From contig NZ_RBIQ01000007.1 in the NCBI RefSeq assembly GCF_003634105.1, positions 558,001 to 622,000 of the forward strand: a stretch of DNA of 64,000 nt, given 5' to 3'. Made by a program: the position numbers and the translations under genes. Shown here piece after piece: positions 53,093 through 61,672 of this stretch. The notes under the pieces are model-generated. The model had not been told where the DNA came from and did no database searches. It saw only the letters and a list, made by a program, of their open reading frames with translations. The stretch is from Maribacter vaceletii (GTDB lineage Bacteria > Bacteroidota > Bacteroidia > Flavobacteriales > Flavobacteriaceae). The first letter of the stretch is position 1, and each line of letters opens with the position of its first letter.

Positions 53093-54699
53093 GAAAACAT
53101 TATTGGTTAAGGCTGGCTATTCTTAAGTTAGTAATAACTTTTCTTATTAGCTGTAACACAAAAGATAAAATAGAAAATAAAAAGCCAAACATATTATTTG
53201 TAATGTCAGATGATCACACTTGGCAAGCAATAGGTGCTTATAAATCAATTTTGAGTGATTTAAATCCCTCTCCTAATATTGATGCTTTAGCAAAGGAAGG
53301 GATGGTATTTGATAATTGTTATGTAACCAATGCTATTTGTACTCCAAGCAGAGCAAGTATTATGACTGGCCAGTATAATCAAGTAAATAAAATTTATGAT
53401 CTTCATTGCCGATTGCCTGTTAAAAAGCAATACTTAGCAAAAGAGATGAACAATCTTGGTTACCAAACTGCAGTTGTAGGTAAATGGCACTTGCATGAAC
53501 CTCCTGAAGAGTTTAATTATTATAGTGTACTGCATGGACAGGGCAATTATTTTGACCCAATACTTTACGAGAAAAATGAAACAGATTCGGCTACCCGTAT
53601 TCATTATCGCAAAAAACAAACACTACCTGGTAAAAAATATAAAGGGCATAGTTCTGATGTTATTACAAATAAAACACTTGAATGGTTAAAAAATCATAGA
53701 AATAAAGACAAACCTTTCTTTTTAATGCATCATTTTAAAGCGCCTCATGATGATTTTGAAAATGCTCCACGTTATAACAGTTACTTAGAAGATGTTAAAA
53801 TTCCAGAACCAAAAAGTCTTTATAAAAGAGGAACAGGAAGTGAAGCTACACGCGGTATTAATGATTCTTTAATACATTATATAGGAACATCCGTTTCTAA
53901 ACGTCATCATAGAAGAAATCAAGGAAAAACATTAGGAGTGGATCAATCACTTAAAGGTAATGCATATACTAGTGCCAGCTACCAATTGTATCTAAAGAAA
54001 TATTTACGTTGTGTAAAAGGAGTTGATGATAACCTAAAACGGATAGTAGATTACCTTAAAGAAGAAGGTTTATATGATAATACAATTATTGTATATACAG
54101 GAGATCAAGGCTTTTTTTTGGGAGAACAAGATTATATTGATAAACGGTGGATCTACGACCCAAGTATGCGTATGCCATTTATTGTACGGTACCCTAAAAA
54201 AATAAAACCAGGAAGCCGTAGTGATGCCATGATTAATAACACTTATTTTGCACCAACATTGATTGAATTAGCAGGAGGAAAAGTACCTGAATACATGCAA
54301 GGTAAAAGTTTTAAAACCATTCTAGAAACAGGTCTAGAACCAGAAGAATTTCCTCAGCATACCTATTACCGTTACTGGATGCATATGCATCATCATGAAG
54401 TTCCTGCTCATTTTGGAATAAGAACCAAAGAATACAAACTTATTTTCTTTTATGGTAGACCCTATAAATCATATCCTAAAGAAAAAGAAATTGAAAACGG
54501 GCATACTCCTGTTGCATGGGAGCTTTATGATTTAAAAAAAGACCCTGATGAGATGGTTAATCAATACAAAAACCCTGAATATGCTCCAGTTGTAAAATCT
54601 TTAAAGAACAAATTAAAAGAAGTACGTAAAGAAATTAGAGAAGACGATACACAATATGAAGAGATTCAAAAAGTAATAGAAGAATATTGGGATAAATAA
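53089..54699 (+). CDS. Sulfatase, S1 formylglycine type, lipoprotein
   Basis: A 536-residue lipoprotein (lipobox LISC, Cys 22) with 'VMSDDHTW' (D41, D42), the maturation motif C84-T-P-S-R88 in 'NAICTPSRASIMTGQ', 'AVVGKWHLHEPPEEF' and 'YTGDQGFFLGEQDYIDKRW'. The 'DQGFFLGEHG..DKRW'-like block resembles the heparan/N-sulfoglucosamine and related carbohydrate sulfatase group. It overlaps the GH29 stop by 4 bp and precedes the beta-helix gene by 21 bp, so all three are translated from one transcript. It should remove sulfate from oligosaccharides in the periplasm. The S1 subfamily cannot be fixed by eye. Confidence 0.92.
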   Translation: MRKHYWLRLAILKLVITFLISCNTKDKIENKKPNILFVMSDDHTWQAIGAYKSILSDLNPSPNIDALAKEGMVFDNCYVTNAICTPSRASIMTGQYNQVNKIYDLHCRLPVKKQYLAKEMNNLGYQTAVVGKWHLHEPPEEFNYYSVLHGQGNYFDPILYEKNETDSATRIHYRKKQTLPGKKYKGHSSDVITNKTLEWLKNHRNKDKPFFLMHHFKAPHDDFENAPRYNSYLEDVKIPEPKSLYKRGTGSEATRGINDSLIHYIGTSVSKRHHRRNQGKTLGVDQSLKGNAYTSASYQLYLKKYLRCVKGVDDNLKRIVDYLKEEGLYDNTIIVYTGDQGFFLGEQDYIDKRWIYDPSMRMPFIVRYPKKIKPGSRSDAMINNTYFAPTLIELAGGKVPEYMQGKSFKTILETGLEPEEFPQHTYYRYWMHMHHHEVPAHFGIRTKEYKLIFFYGRPYKSYPKEKEIENGHTPVAWELYDLKKDPDEMVNQYKNPEYAPVVKSLKNKLKEVRKEIREDDTQYEEIQKVIEEYWDK

Positions 54700-54720
54700 A
54701 AGATTCTAAAAAATAAAAAT

Positions 54721-56388
54721 ATGCATAACAAATTATTTTATTTACTTCTTATATGTGGCAGTGTTTCATTATCTGCAATAGCACAAGAAGCAAAAATTTG
54801 GAAAGATTATAAGGTTAAATATAAAAAGAATAAAGCAAATCCTGTTTTAGTAGATTATTCTCATGCTGGGTATGCTTATGGTGAAGTACCCATACCAAAA
54901 ATATCTAAACAAACATCTACCTATTTTAATATTTTAGATTACGGAGCTGTTCCAAATGATACTATAGCTGATGATGCAGCAATACACACAGCAATTAGAG
55001 CGGCAGAAAATTCTAAAGGCGGTGTAGTTTTTATCCCTAAAGGGAGATATGTAGTTTGCAAAGGAGAGTATTATAAAGGGTTTGAAATAAACCATTCTAA
55101 TATTATTATTAAAGGAGAAGGAGCTGGCCCGGGAGGCACAGAGATTTTTATGCAAGATTATATGCGTCATGACAAATCCATTTTTAAATGGATTGGTCCA
55201 CATATGTTTACTTTTCGCCCCAAAGAATTAGATTATGACAGCTATTGCTCAACCAATATATCTGCAAGACCTTATCATGTGAAAAGTAACATAACAAAAT
55301 TTGCAGCAGAAGGAAGTTATATGATAAAAGTAAAAGACGCTAGTAGATTTAAAAACCAATCGCACATTATATTAGTAATGCCCTATAATAAAGAGTGTAT
55401 GGTAGATTTTCTAGGAGAGATTTCTACCCGTCCGCAGTGGGAACGTATTAATGAGAAGGGTATTACAGCGAATGAAATTCATAAAATAAAAAAAATAAAG
55501 GGCGATAAAATTATTTTAGAACGTCCTTTATTAACAGATATTAAACCAGAATATAAATGGTATGTAGCACCACATGAAGTAATATCAGAATGTGGTTTTG
55601 AAGATATTCATGTGATTGGTAATTTTCAAGAGAAATTTAAACACCATAAAAACAAAATTCACGATAGTGGTTGGAAAGGTGTAAATATGGCACATGTAGC
55701 TAATAGTTGGATTCGTAGATGTGTATTTACAAATGTGAATAGTGCAATTAGAGTTTCTGGAAGTATTTCGAGTTCTGTAATTATGAATATTATTGATGGT
55801 AAGCAAGGGCATGGATCAGTAGAGATGACATTTGGAACTAGAAATCTTACTGGTTTATGGTTAGATAAAACTGATTTAGGACAATGGCATGGAATTGATG
55901 CTTCTCACATGGCAGCTGGTAATGTAGCATGGAGAATATCTGCTCCACAAGGGAGAGGTTTTGATTTACACTCTGGATATACTAGGTCTACGCTATACGA
56001 TTGTTATGAAGCTTATAATATGTCTGGAAACGGAGGAAACTATAAAGTAGAGCCACACCATATGAAGGGGTTTACTTTATGGAATTTTAATCAGACTGGG
56101 CCAGCTATTAAAAATTATGATTATTGGTCTATGCAACCAAATAAAGAGAATCCTAAAAGCCTATATTGGGGTTTTGCTATAGTTAGCCCAACTGTTGTAG
56201 GGTTTCATGGCTCTGAGACTACATTTGTAAAATCTAGTCTTGGGTATTCAGAGAGTTTAGGTAAAAAAGTTTATCCAGAATCCTTATACGAAGAGCAACT
56301 TACTTATAGACTTGGCAAAAGACCTATTTGGTTAGATCATGTATTAGTCGAATGGGAAAACTGGAAACAAAAAGTTTTAGCAGAATAA
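54721..56388 (+). CDS. Secreted right-handed beta-helix protein (DUF4955-like), paralog of the one at 39359
   Basis: A 555-residue protein with a type I signal peptide (ends 'SAIAQ', about residue 22), unlike its lipoprotein paralog. It has the same N-terminal 'YSHAGYAYGEVPIP' element, the pectate-lyase-3 entry 'FNILDYGAVPNDTIADDAAIHTAI' and beta-helix body ('GWKGVNMAHVANSWIRRC'). It also shares the C-terminal block 'VVGFHGSETTF...YPESLYEEQLTYRLGKRP'. No known polysaccharide lyase catalytic set was recognised. Since the locus contains GH88, this protein and its paralog are the only visible candidates in the window for making unsaturated uronate ends. It is last in the GH29 operon. Confidence 0.75.
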   Translation: MHNKLFYLLLICGSVSLSAIAQEAKIWKDYKVKYKKNKANPVLVDYSHAGYAYGEVPIPKISKQTSTYFNILDYGAVPNDTIADDAAIHTAIRAAENSKGGVVFIPKGRYVVCKGEYYKGFEINHSNIIIKGEGAGPGGTEIFMQDYMRHDKSIFKWIGPHMFTFRPKELDYDSYCSTNISARPYHVKSNITKFAAEGSYMIKVKDASRFKNQSHIILVMPYNKECMVDFLGEISTRPQWERINEKGITANEIHKIKKIKGDKIILERPLLTDIKPEYKWYVAPHEVISECGFEDIHVIGNFQEKFKHHKNKIHDSGWKGVNMAHVANSWIRRCVFTNVNSAIRVSGSISSSVIMNIIDGKQGHGSVEMTFGTRNLTGLWLDKTDLGQWHGIDASHMAAGNVAWRISAPQGRGFDLHSGYTRSTLYDCYEAYNMSGNGGNYKVEPHHMKGFTLWNFNQTGPAIKNYDYWSMQPNKENPKSLYWGFAIVSPTVVGFHGSETTFVKSSLGYSESLGKKVYPESLYEEQLTYRLGKRPIWLDHVLVEWENWKQKVLAE

Positions 56389-56454
56389 ATTAAACAAAAA
56401 ACAAGAAGGGTCTAAAATAATATGCTTTAATCATAATGATGTTTTTTAAATAAA

Positions 56455-57225
56455 TTACTCTACAAACTGCATGAAGCCAAAATCTGTGGGTTGATGTACA
56501 TTTTTTGAAAAATCTGCTATAGGAAATTGTGTTGAGGTTGACCTTCGGTTACCCTCGGAATCATTTCTATCTTGTCTTAAGGCTAAAAATGTCCAAATAT
56601 TTCCTTTTTCAACAGGGACAACTTCCCCTAAAAACCCAAAAACAGATAACGGAATTTCTAATTCCATAGTCCAACCTTTATCAATATCAGAATTATCATT
56701 TATAGTACCATTGTAAGTAACCTCTGCTTTAAAATTTGGATTAAAACTTTTTAAAGCTACATTCTTATTATTATAATAATTATTGAAATACACAAAATCG
56801 TTAGAAGCCTTATTCAAATTTAATTCAAACCCAAAATGTGTATCCAAAGCTTCAGGTGCTGGAATAATAAAAATTTCGGCGCAATCATCAAAATATGGAG
56901 CACCATCTCTTTGAGTTTCCCTAACCGTTAAATACTTATCTTCAAATTCAAAAAACACATACAGACTATTTTCTCCCCATAACATTCTAAATGTACTTTT
57001 TTGTTTATCATTAGGTTCTGGTGCGGCATAAAAATTATCAAAAGTTCCAACTTCTGTTTTTTTCCATATAATTTCATCCATTTTTCCATCTACAACAACA
57101 GAACTAGTTGCTTTACTTACCTTAAAAATGGGCTGCTCGCCTAATGATAATTTCTTTTTATCCTGAGCATTACAGGTTAAACTTATCAATAAAGACAAAA
57201 AAATTATTCCTTTTATTTTAAGCAT
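56455..57225 (-). CDS. Secreted CBM9-like carbohydrate-binding protein
   Basis: A 256-residue protein with a signal peptide ('SLLISLTCNAQ'; cleavage after AQ is more likely than a lipobox). The whole mature part matches the carbohydrate-binding family 9-like fold: 'VVDGKMDEIIWKKTEVGTFDNF', 'RMLWGENSLYVFFEFEDKYL', 'FDDCAEIFIIP', 'FGFELNLNKASNDFVYF' and 'GWTMELEIPLSVFGF'. It binds a carbohydrate and has no catalytic domain. It is the last gene of the five-gene minus-strand operon, 22 bp after the sulfatase, and may help hold sulfated glycan at the surface. The ligand is unknown. Confidence 0.8.
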   Translation of the reverse strand: MLKIKGIIFLSLLISLTCNAQDKKKLSLGEQPIFKVSKATSSVVVDGKMDEIIWKKTEVGTFDNFYAAPEPNDKQKSTFRMLWGENSLYVFFEFEDKYLTVRETQRDGAPYFDDCAEIFIIPAPEALDTHFGFELNLNKASNDFVYFNNYYNNKNVALKSFNPNFKAEVTYNGTINDNSDIDKGWTMELEIPLSVFGFLGEVVPVEKGNIWTFLALRQDRNDSEGNRRSTSTQFPIADFSKNVHQPTDFGFMQFVE

Positions 57226-57247
57226 TTTTAATTGAATTTAAAATTAG

Positions 57248-58702
57248 TTACTTCTCTCCATTAAATGCTGTCTGTTTAAACTTATAGACTTCTGACGGAG
57301 TTCTACTTTCTTCTAAAATTATTGATAATTCTACCACCTTATCATTTAAACTACCAGCAAGATTATTTGTTTCCCCTGGATCTTCATCTAAATTATATAA
57401 CTCATTAGCACCACCTTTCTTAATATTATACCTTACAAGTTTCCATTTTCCTTTTCTAATTGCCTGCCTTCCTCCTTTTTCATGAAATTCCCAATATAAA
57501 TGACTATGTTGTTCCTGATTTTCTTTACTTTTTAATGTTGGTAAAAATGAAATTCCATCTAAATTTTTATCCATTTCTGTACCAATAATTTCTCCTAAAG
57601 TTGGTAATACATCCCAAAAAGCAGAAATATGATTTGCAGTAGTATTCTCTTTTATAACACCTTTCCATTTAGCAATCATAGGAACATGAATACCTCCTTC
57701 ATATAAGTCTCTTTTATACCCACGGTATATACCATTACTATTAAAATAGTCTGGATCAGCACCTCCTTCTATATGTGGCCCATTATCTGAAGTAAAAATA
57801 ATTAAGGTATTTTCCTCAAGGCCTAACTCCGTAATTTTTTTTACAATCTCACCAACTTGATTATCAAGTAATGTTACCATAGCCGCAAATGCTGCATGTG
57901 TATTTTCCTGAGATTCATAATCTCCATTTCTATATTCCTCTCCACTATCCCTTCCTATAAAAGATTTTTCGGGCTCTAGCTTTCCTAAAAACAAATCCAT
58001 GTATTCCTTAGGTGCAGCAAGTTCTGCATGTGGAATTACACTTGGATAATACATAAAAAAAGGAGCTTCTTTATGCTTCTCCATAAAAGAAATTGCTTTA
58101 TTATGAATTAAATTAGGTGCATATTCTTCTTTTTTATAACCTTGATTACCTTTAAGTATTACTTTGGAAGTGTTGTCCCATAAATGATATGGATAATAAT
58201 GATGCCCTAAACGTTGACAGTTATAGCCATAAAAAGTGTCAAACCCTTGGTTTAAAGGCTCTCCTTCTGAACCTGGATATCCTAAACCCCATTTTCCAAA
58301 AGCGCCAGTAGCGTAGCCTTTTTCTTTTAGCATTTGAGCCAAAGTAAATGTTCCTTTAGGTATTGGCCATTGGCCTTCTGGAAGAACTTCTTTATTCCCT
58401 CTTATTGGTGTATGTCCTGTATGCTGACCTGTTAATAATGCCGACCTTGATGGTGCGCAAACCGTAGCACCAGAATAATGTTGCGTAAAAAACATCCCCT
58501 CACGAGCCAGTTTATCTATATTAGGGGTGTTAAATTTTTCTTGTCCCGTAAAGCTTATATCCCCATAACCCAAATCATCTGCCAAGATGTATACTATATT
58601 GGGCAGCTTTGTTTCTTTTTCTTTAGGCTTATCTTCTTTTGTTTTACAAGAAAAAATAATAAAAAAACAAAATACACCTAATAGAAATTTTGTTGCTTTC
58701 AT
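57248..58702 (-). CDS. Arylsulfatase-like S1 sulfatase, lipoprotein
   Basis: A 484-residue lipoprotein (lipobox IFSC, Cys 19) with 'ILADDLGYGDISF' (D42, D43) and the maturation motif C82-A-P-S-R86 in 'GATVCAPSRSALLTGQHTGHTPIRGN'. Also present are 'ATGAFGKWGLG', 'FTSDNGPHIEGG' and the C-terminal 'RKGKWKLVRYNIKKG'/'ELYNLDEDPGETNNLA'. This is the arylsulfatase A-type branch common in marine Bacteroidota and Planctomycetes. It removes sulfate esters from a glycan outside the cytoplasm. It sits in the operon between the L-domain lipoprotein (31 bp upstream) and the CBM9-like protein (22 bp downstream). Confidence 0.92.
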   Translation of the reverse strand: MKATKFLLGVFCFFIIFSCKTKEDKPKEKETKLPNIVYILADDLGYGDISFTGQEKFNTPNIDKLAREGMFFTQHYSGATVCAPSRSALLTGQHTGHTPIRGNKEVLPEGQWPIPKGTFTLAQMLKEKGYATGAFGKWGLGYPGSEGEPLNQGFDTFYGYNCQRLGHHYYPYHLWDNTSKVILKGNQGYKKEEYAPNLIHNKAISFMEKHKEAPFFMYYPSVIPHAELAAPKEYMDLFLGKLEPEKSFIGRDSGEEYRNGDYESQENTHAAFAAMVTLLDNQVGEIVKKITELGLEENTLIIFTSDNGPHIEGGADPDYFNSNGIYRGYKRDLYEGGIHVPMIAKWKGVIKENTTANHISAFWDVLPTLGEIIGTEMDKNLDGISFLPTLKSKENQEQHSHLYWEFHEKGGRQAIRKGKWKLVRYNIKKGGANELYNLDEDPGETNNLAGSLNDKVVELSIILEESRTPSEVYKFKQTAFNGEK

Positions 58703-58733
58703 AAATACAGGATATTTAAAAATTTATTATCTA

Positions 58734-59540
58734 CTATAGTTTACAATCTTCATCTTTAAGATTTTGTAATGTAGGGTTATACGCATTATCATTAACTAAA
58801 TACTCACCATTGTAATTAGACATAAAGCCTAATTTAAGTCCGCAAAAATTTGAAAGAGCTATATTTCCTATAATTACTAACTCTCCTTTTATAGAAGTTA
58901 AACTAGAAAGGCCATTTAAATTTAAGCAACTATTGTTTCTTTCTATAAAAAAATTCTCTACCTCCTCAAGGCTTTCTAAACCATTTAAATTTTCTATAGC
59001 ATTCCCTACAACATGTAACCATTTGGTGCTTTTTAAAGCAGTAAGGCCATTTAAACTTTTTAAATTATAATTATCTACGACATTTAAACTACTTGATAAA
59101 TTAACTATACCATTTAAACCTTCAAGATTAATAAGAGCAACATTATGTCTTATAGAAATAACTGCGGCTTCAGAAATTTTTTCCAAACCTTTTAAACTAA
59201 CTAAAGCTGGATTATTAGAAATAATTATTTGCCCACTAGCAGTTATATTTCCTAAGCCATTTAAATTTCTTAACTCATTATTATATGTAATATATATACT
59301 CAAAGCACTTTTTAAGTTTTCTAATTTTTTTAACTCTAAAATATCTGTTGTCTCTAATACATTTCCTCCAATAGTTAATATACCATTAATATGAGTAATG
59401 TTTTTATCCCCAAAATCATCTACTTCTCTTTGTGTTGTAAGAGTTACATCTCCTTCAAAAGTTTTATCCGCTACAATAGCATCATCATTAGAGCAATTAA
59501 ACAAAAAAGTTAAAAGAATTATTCCAAATATTTTTTTCAT
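58734..59540 (-). CDS. Leucine-rich / receptor L-domain-like surface lipoprotein
   Basis: A 268-residue lipoprotein (lipobox LFNC, Cys 16). It is built of about eight repeats of roughly 23-25 residues with 'L..L.GL..I' cores, such as 'LRNLNGLGNITASGQIIISNN', 'LVSLKGLEKISEAAVISIRHN' and 'LKSLNGLTALKSTKWLHVVGN'. This is the receptor L-domain/leucine-rich solenoid pattern. It has no catalytic motif. It probably binds a ligand, protein or glycan, at the cell surface. It lies 38 bp after the Kelch gene and 31 bp before the sulfatase in the same operon. The function is not known. Confidence 0.75.
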   Translation of the reverse strand: MKKIFGIILLTFLFNCSNDDAIVADKTFEGDVTLTTQREVDDFGDKNITHINGILTIGGNVLETTDILELKKLENLKSALSIYITYNNELRNLNGLGNITASGQIIISNNPALVSLKGLEKISEAAVISIRHNVALINLEGLNGIVNLSSSLNVVDNYNLKSLNGLTALKSTKWLHVVGNAIENLNGLESLEEVENFFIERNNSCLNLNGLSSLTSIKGELVIIGNIALSNFCGLKLGFMSNYNGEYLVNDNAYNPTLQNLKDEDCKL

Positions 59541-59578
59541 GATATAGGATTCTTAAATGAAAGAATGTTATTAAAAAT

Positions 59579-60574
59579 TTAATTATTTAACTCTAGCTTC
59601 TCCATACTTTTTAGTTCTGGAGAACCTCCTTTATTTCCTGAACCCGAAGCCACATAACATGTATTTTTATATACTACTATTCCTGTTCCATGCCGACCTC
59701 TTTGCAAAGAAGGTTTCTTTTCCCAAGTTTTAGTCATTGTATTTAACACTTCTACCTCGTTATGTGCTACTGGCTGGTTTTCAGATTCCCCACCAATTAC
59801 CCAAATATGCTTATTAATTGCTGTTACCATATTTCCAGCACGTTCTGTTGGTAAATTATTAGCTAATGTTGCCCAACTATTTTTTTCAATATCAAAAACA
59901 TTTACTTCTGCTATTGTATGTTTAAAAGTTTCGTCTGGTGCTTTAGATTGCCTGCCTCCTAAAAGGTATATTTTATTTTCTACCACGGTTGCCTGAAAAT
60001 GGTCTCTTGCTGTAGGCGCATCTGGCAAAACTTTCCATTCTCCTGTTTGCAAATTATAGGTATCTAGCCACTTTTTATGATCTCCAATATGACCATTTTT
60101 TATACCACAAGATATATATACATTATCCTTATAAATAACATTTCCTGTAGAACCTCTTAATCTATCTTTTGGGATTGTATCTCCTTTAGACCAACTATTT
60201 GTAGAAACATTATAGATGTAAATATCTGGAACTGGAACTTCTCCTGGGTACTTCCCTGTCATTGCCCCAATAACGTATACTAAATTCTTATAGACTACTG
60301 GCTGAAAATGGTGCAGCTCTAATGGAGGTTTTGCTCCTTTAGTCCATACGCCTGTTACTGCATTGTAAATACTTACCGGTCTAATTCCTCTTCCGCCTAC
60401 TAAATAAAACTTATCCTTAACACTTACAAATGCTGCCTCATGTCTTCCTATTAACTCTGACTCATTTGTAGAGGTAATATTTTCCCATCTATTCTCTTTT
60501 TCTCTATTTTGTTTTACCCCTGCACAAGAGATTAATAACACCAGTATACCACTAAAAAAAAATCTTCCTAACAT
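59579..60574 (-). CDS. Kelch-repeat beta-propeller lipoprotein
   Basis: A 331-residue lipoprotein (lipobox LISC, Cys 17) of about six Kelch repeats. Typical blades are 'HEAAFVSVKDKFYLVGGRG', 'HFQPVVYKNLVYVIGAM', 'HFQATVVENKIYLLGGRQ', 'AGNMVTAINKHIWVIGGES' and 'HGTGIVVYKNTCYVASGS'. Some Kelch propellers in this phylum act on sugars (galactose oxidase-like or N-acetylneuraminate epimerase-like). The copper ligands of galactose oxidase are not evident here, so a binding role is more likely. It starts 4 bp after the DUF1080 gene. Confidence 0.8.
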   Translation of the reverse strand: MLGRFFFSGILVLLISCAGVKQNREKENRWENITSTNESELIGRHEAAFVSVKDKFYLVGGRGIRPVSIYNAVTGVWTKGAKPPLELHHFQPVVYKNLVYVIGAMTGKYPGEVPVPDIYIYNVSTNSWSKGDTIPKDRLRGSTGNVIYKDNVYISCGIKNGHIGDHKKWLDTYNLQTGEWKVLPDAPTARDHFQATVVENKIYLLGGRQSKAPDETFKHTIAEVNVFDIEKNSWATLANNLPTERAGNMVTAINKHIWVIGGESENQPVAHNEVEVLNTMTKTWEKKPSLQRGRHGTGIVVYKNTCYVASGSGNKGGSPELKSMEKLELNN

Positions 60575-60578
60575 TAAA

Positions 60579-61400
60579 TTAATTATTTAAAAATTGTGAA
60601 ATTGGAATATCTTCAGAAAACTCTTTTATACTAATGTTTTTATAAAAAATTTCTGCGGTTTCTGCCTGTAAACCAACTACCCCTTCTTTATGTTTAATAG
60701 TAGTAATTACATTTACAACTTTACCATTTAATTTAAAAATAGCATACGTATTACCCATAACAATAACCTCACAATGGTTCCACTTTCCATTAAGCGCATT
60801 ATACTCTGCATTTTTAGATGCCCTATGCTCTCCTCCTTTATGAGCTTGCAAAACACCTCCTTCATTTAAAGGTAAATATGTTTTACTTTCTGAAGTGTTA
60901 TTTTTTTCATCTGCATACCAATTAAAACTAGAACCAGAATTCCATATATCTCCAGTATGATTTCTTTTTTCTAAATGATTATAACGCACTTGGTATTCTA
61001 TTCCTTCTGGCCATATTTTAGTGTTAAAAACATGAAAATACATTCCTGCATCATATTGGTAAGTATCATAATTATTAAAAAGCTTATTCCCCCATTTATA
61101 ATCAAATTTAAAAATGTAGCGACTATATTTTTTCTTTGTAAAAATCATACAGTGTGTTTCGTTTTTATTTTCTAACACTCCATAATTCTCTGGAAAATTT
61201 TTAAATACATGTATTTCTCCTTTATTACCAGCAGTAAACACTTTTTTTGGTAATTCGGGATCTTCCCCTTTACAATGGCAATCCCAATTATTTAAATTTT
61301 CTCCGTTGTACAATGGGGTAAAATCTTTAATAGTTTCTGTTCCTTTATTTTTACAACTTAAAGCACAAAGAATTAAAGACAATAAAAAAAGGTTTTTCAT
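60579..61400 (-). CDS. DUF1080 (3-keto-disaccharide hydrolase / LamG-like) lipoprotein
   Basis: A 273-residue lipoprotein (lipobox ALSC, Cys 16) with the DUF1080 beta-sandwich. Visible blocks are 'FTPLYNGENLNNWDC', 'YSRYIFKFDYKWGNK', 'DAGMYFHVFNTKIWPEGIEYQ', 'WNHCEVIVMGNTYAIFKLNGKVVN' and the closing 'KEGVVGLQAETAEIFYKNISIKE'. The family includes enzymes that cleave 3-keto-glycosides and many members of unknown role. It is the first gene of the five-gene minus-strand operon. A Gfo/Idh enzyme and a cytochrome-c sugar dehydrogenase-like protein elsewhere in the window could in principle make keto-sugars for it, but this link is only a guess. Confidence 0.82.
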   Translation of the reverse strand: MKNLFLLSLILCALSCKNKGTETIKDFTPLYNGENLNNWDCHCKGEDPELPKKVFTAGNKGEIHVFKNFPENYGVLENKNETHCMIFTKKKYSRYIFKFDYKWGNKLFNNYDTYQYDAGMYFHVFNTKIWPEGIEYQVRYNHLEKRNHTGDIWNSGSSFNWYADEKNNTSESKTYLPLNEGGVLQAHKGGEHRASKNAEYNALNGKWNHCEVIVMGNTYAIFKLNGKVVNVITTIKHKEGVVGLQAETAEIFYKNISIKEFSEDIPISQFLNN

Positions 61401-61489
61401 TGGTCTATTGGTTTATGTATAATATGAGTAAAAGGGGGCTTACTAAAGTAGAAAAATAAATGGAGTATTAAAAGCCTAAATAGTATATA

Positions 61490-61518
61490 CAAAAAAAGCT
61501 CTCAATTTCTTGAGAGCT
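61490..61518 (-). terminator. Intrinsic terminator after tRNA-Asp
   Basis: A 9-bp perfect stem (61497-61505 with 61510-61518) with a 4-nt loop is followed, read on the minus strand, by a T-tract. It lies 5 bp past the tRNA 3' end. Confidence 0.8.
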
Positions 61519-61523
61519 TTTCG

Positions 61524-61597
61524 CGGTCTGGACGGGACTCGAACCCGCGACCCCCTGCGTGACAGGCAGGTATTCTAACCAACTGAACTACCAGACC
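61524..61597 (-). tRNA. tRNA-Asp (anticodon GTC)
   Basis: A 74-nt cloverleaf on the minus strand. The acceptor stem GGTCTGG (from 61597) pairs with CCAGACC, with discriminator G at 61524. The anticodon stem CCTGC/GCAGG encloses CTGTCAC with anticodon GTC, and the T-arm contains TTCGAGT. CCA is not encoded. A terminator follows immediately. It marks the border between the carbohydrate genes and housekeeping DNA. Confidence 0.97.
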
Positions 61598-61672
61598 GTG
61601 GCGTTTAGCGGTTGCAAATATACGCCGCTTATTTAATTACACAAGAAATTTTAGTAAAAAATTTACTAATAA

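Noticed and set aside
56389-56454. Terminator between the convergent beta-helix and CBM9-like genes
   Set aside because: Only AT-rich sequence without a convincing stem followed by a T-tract was found.
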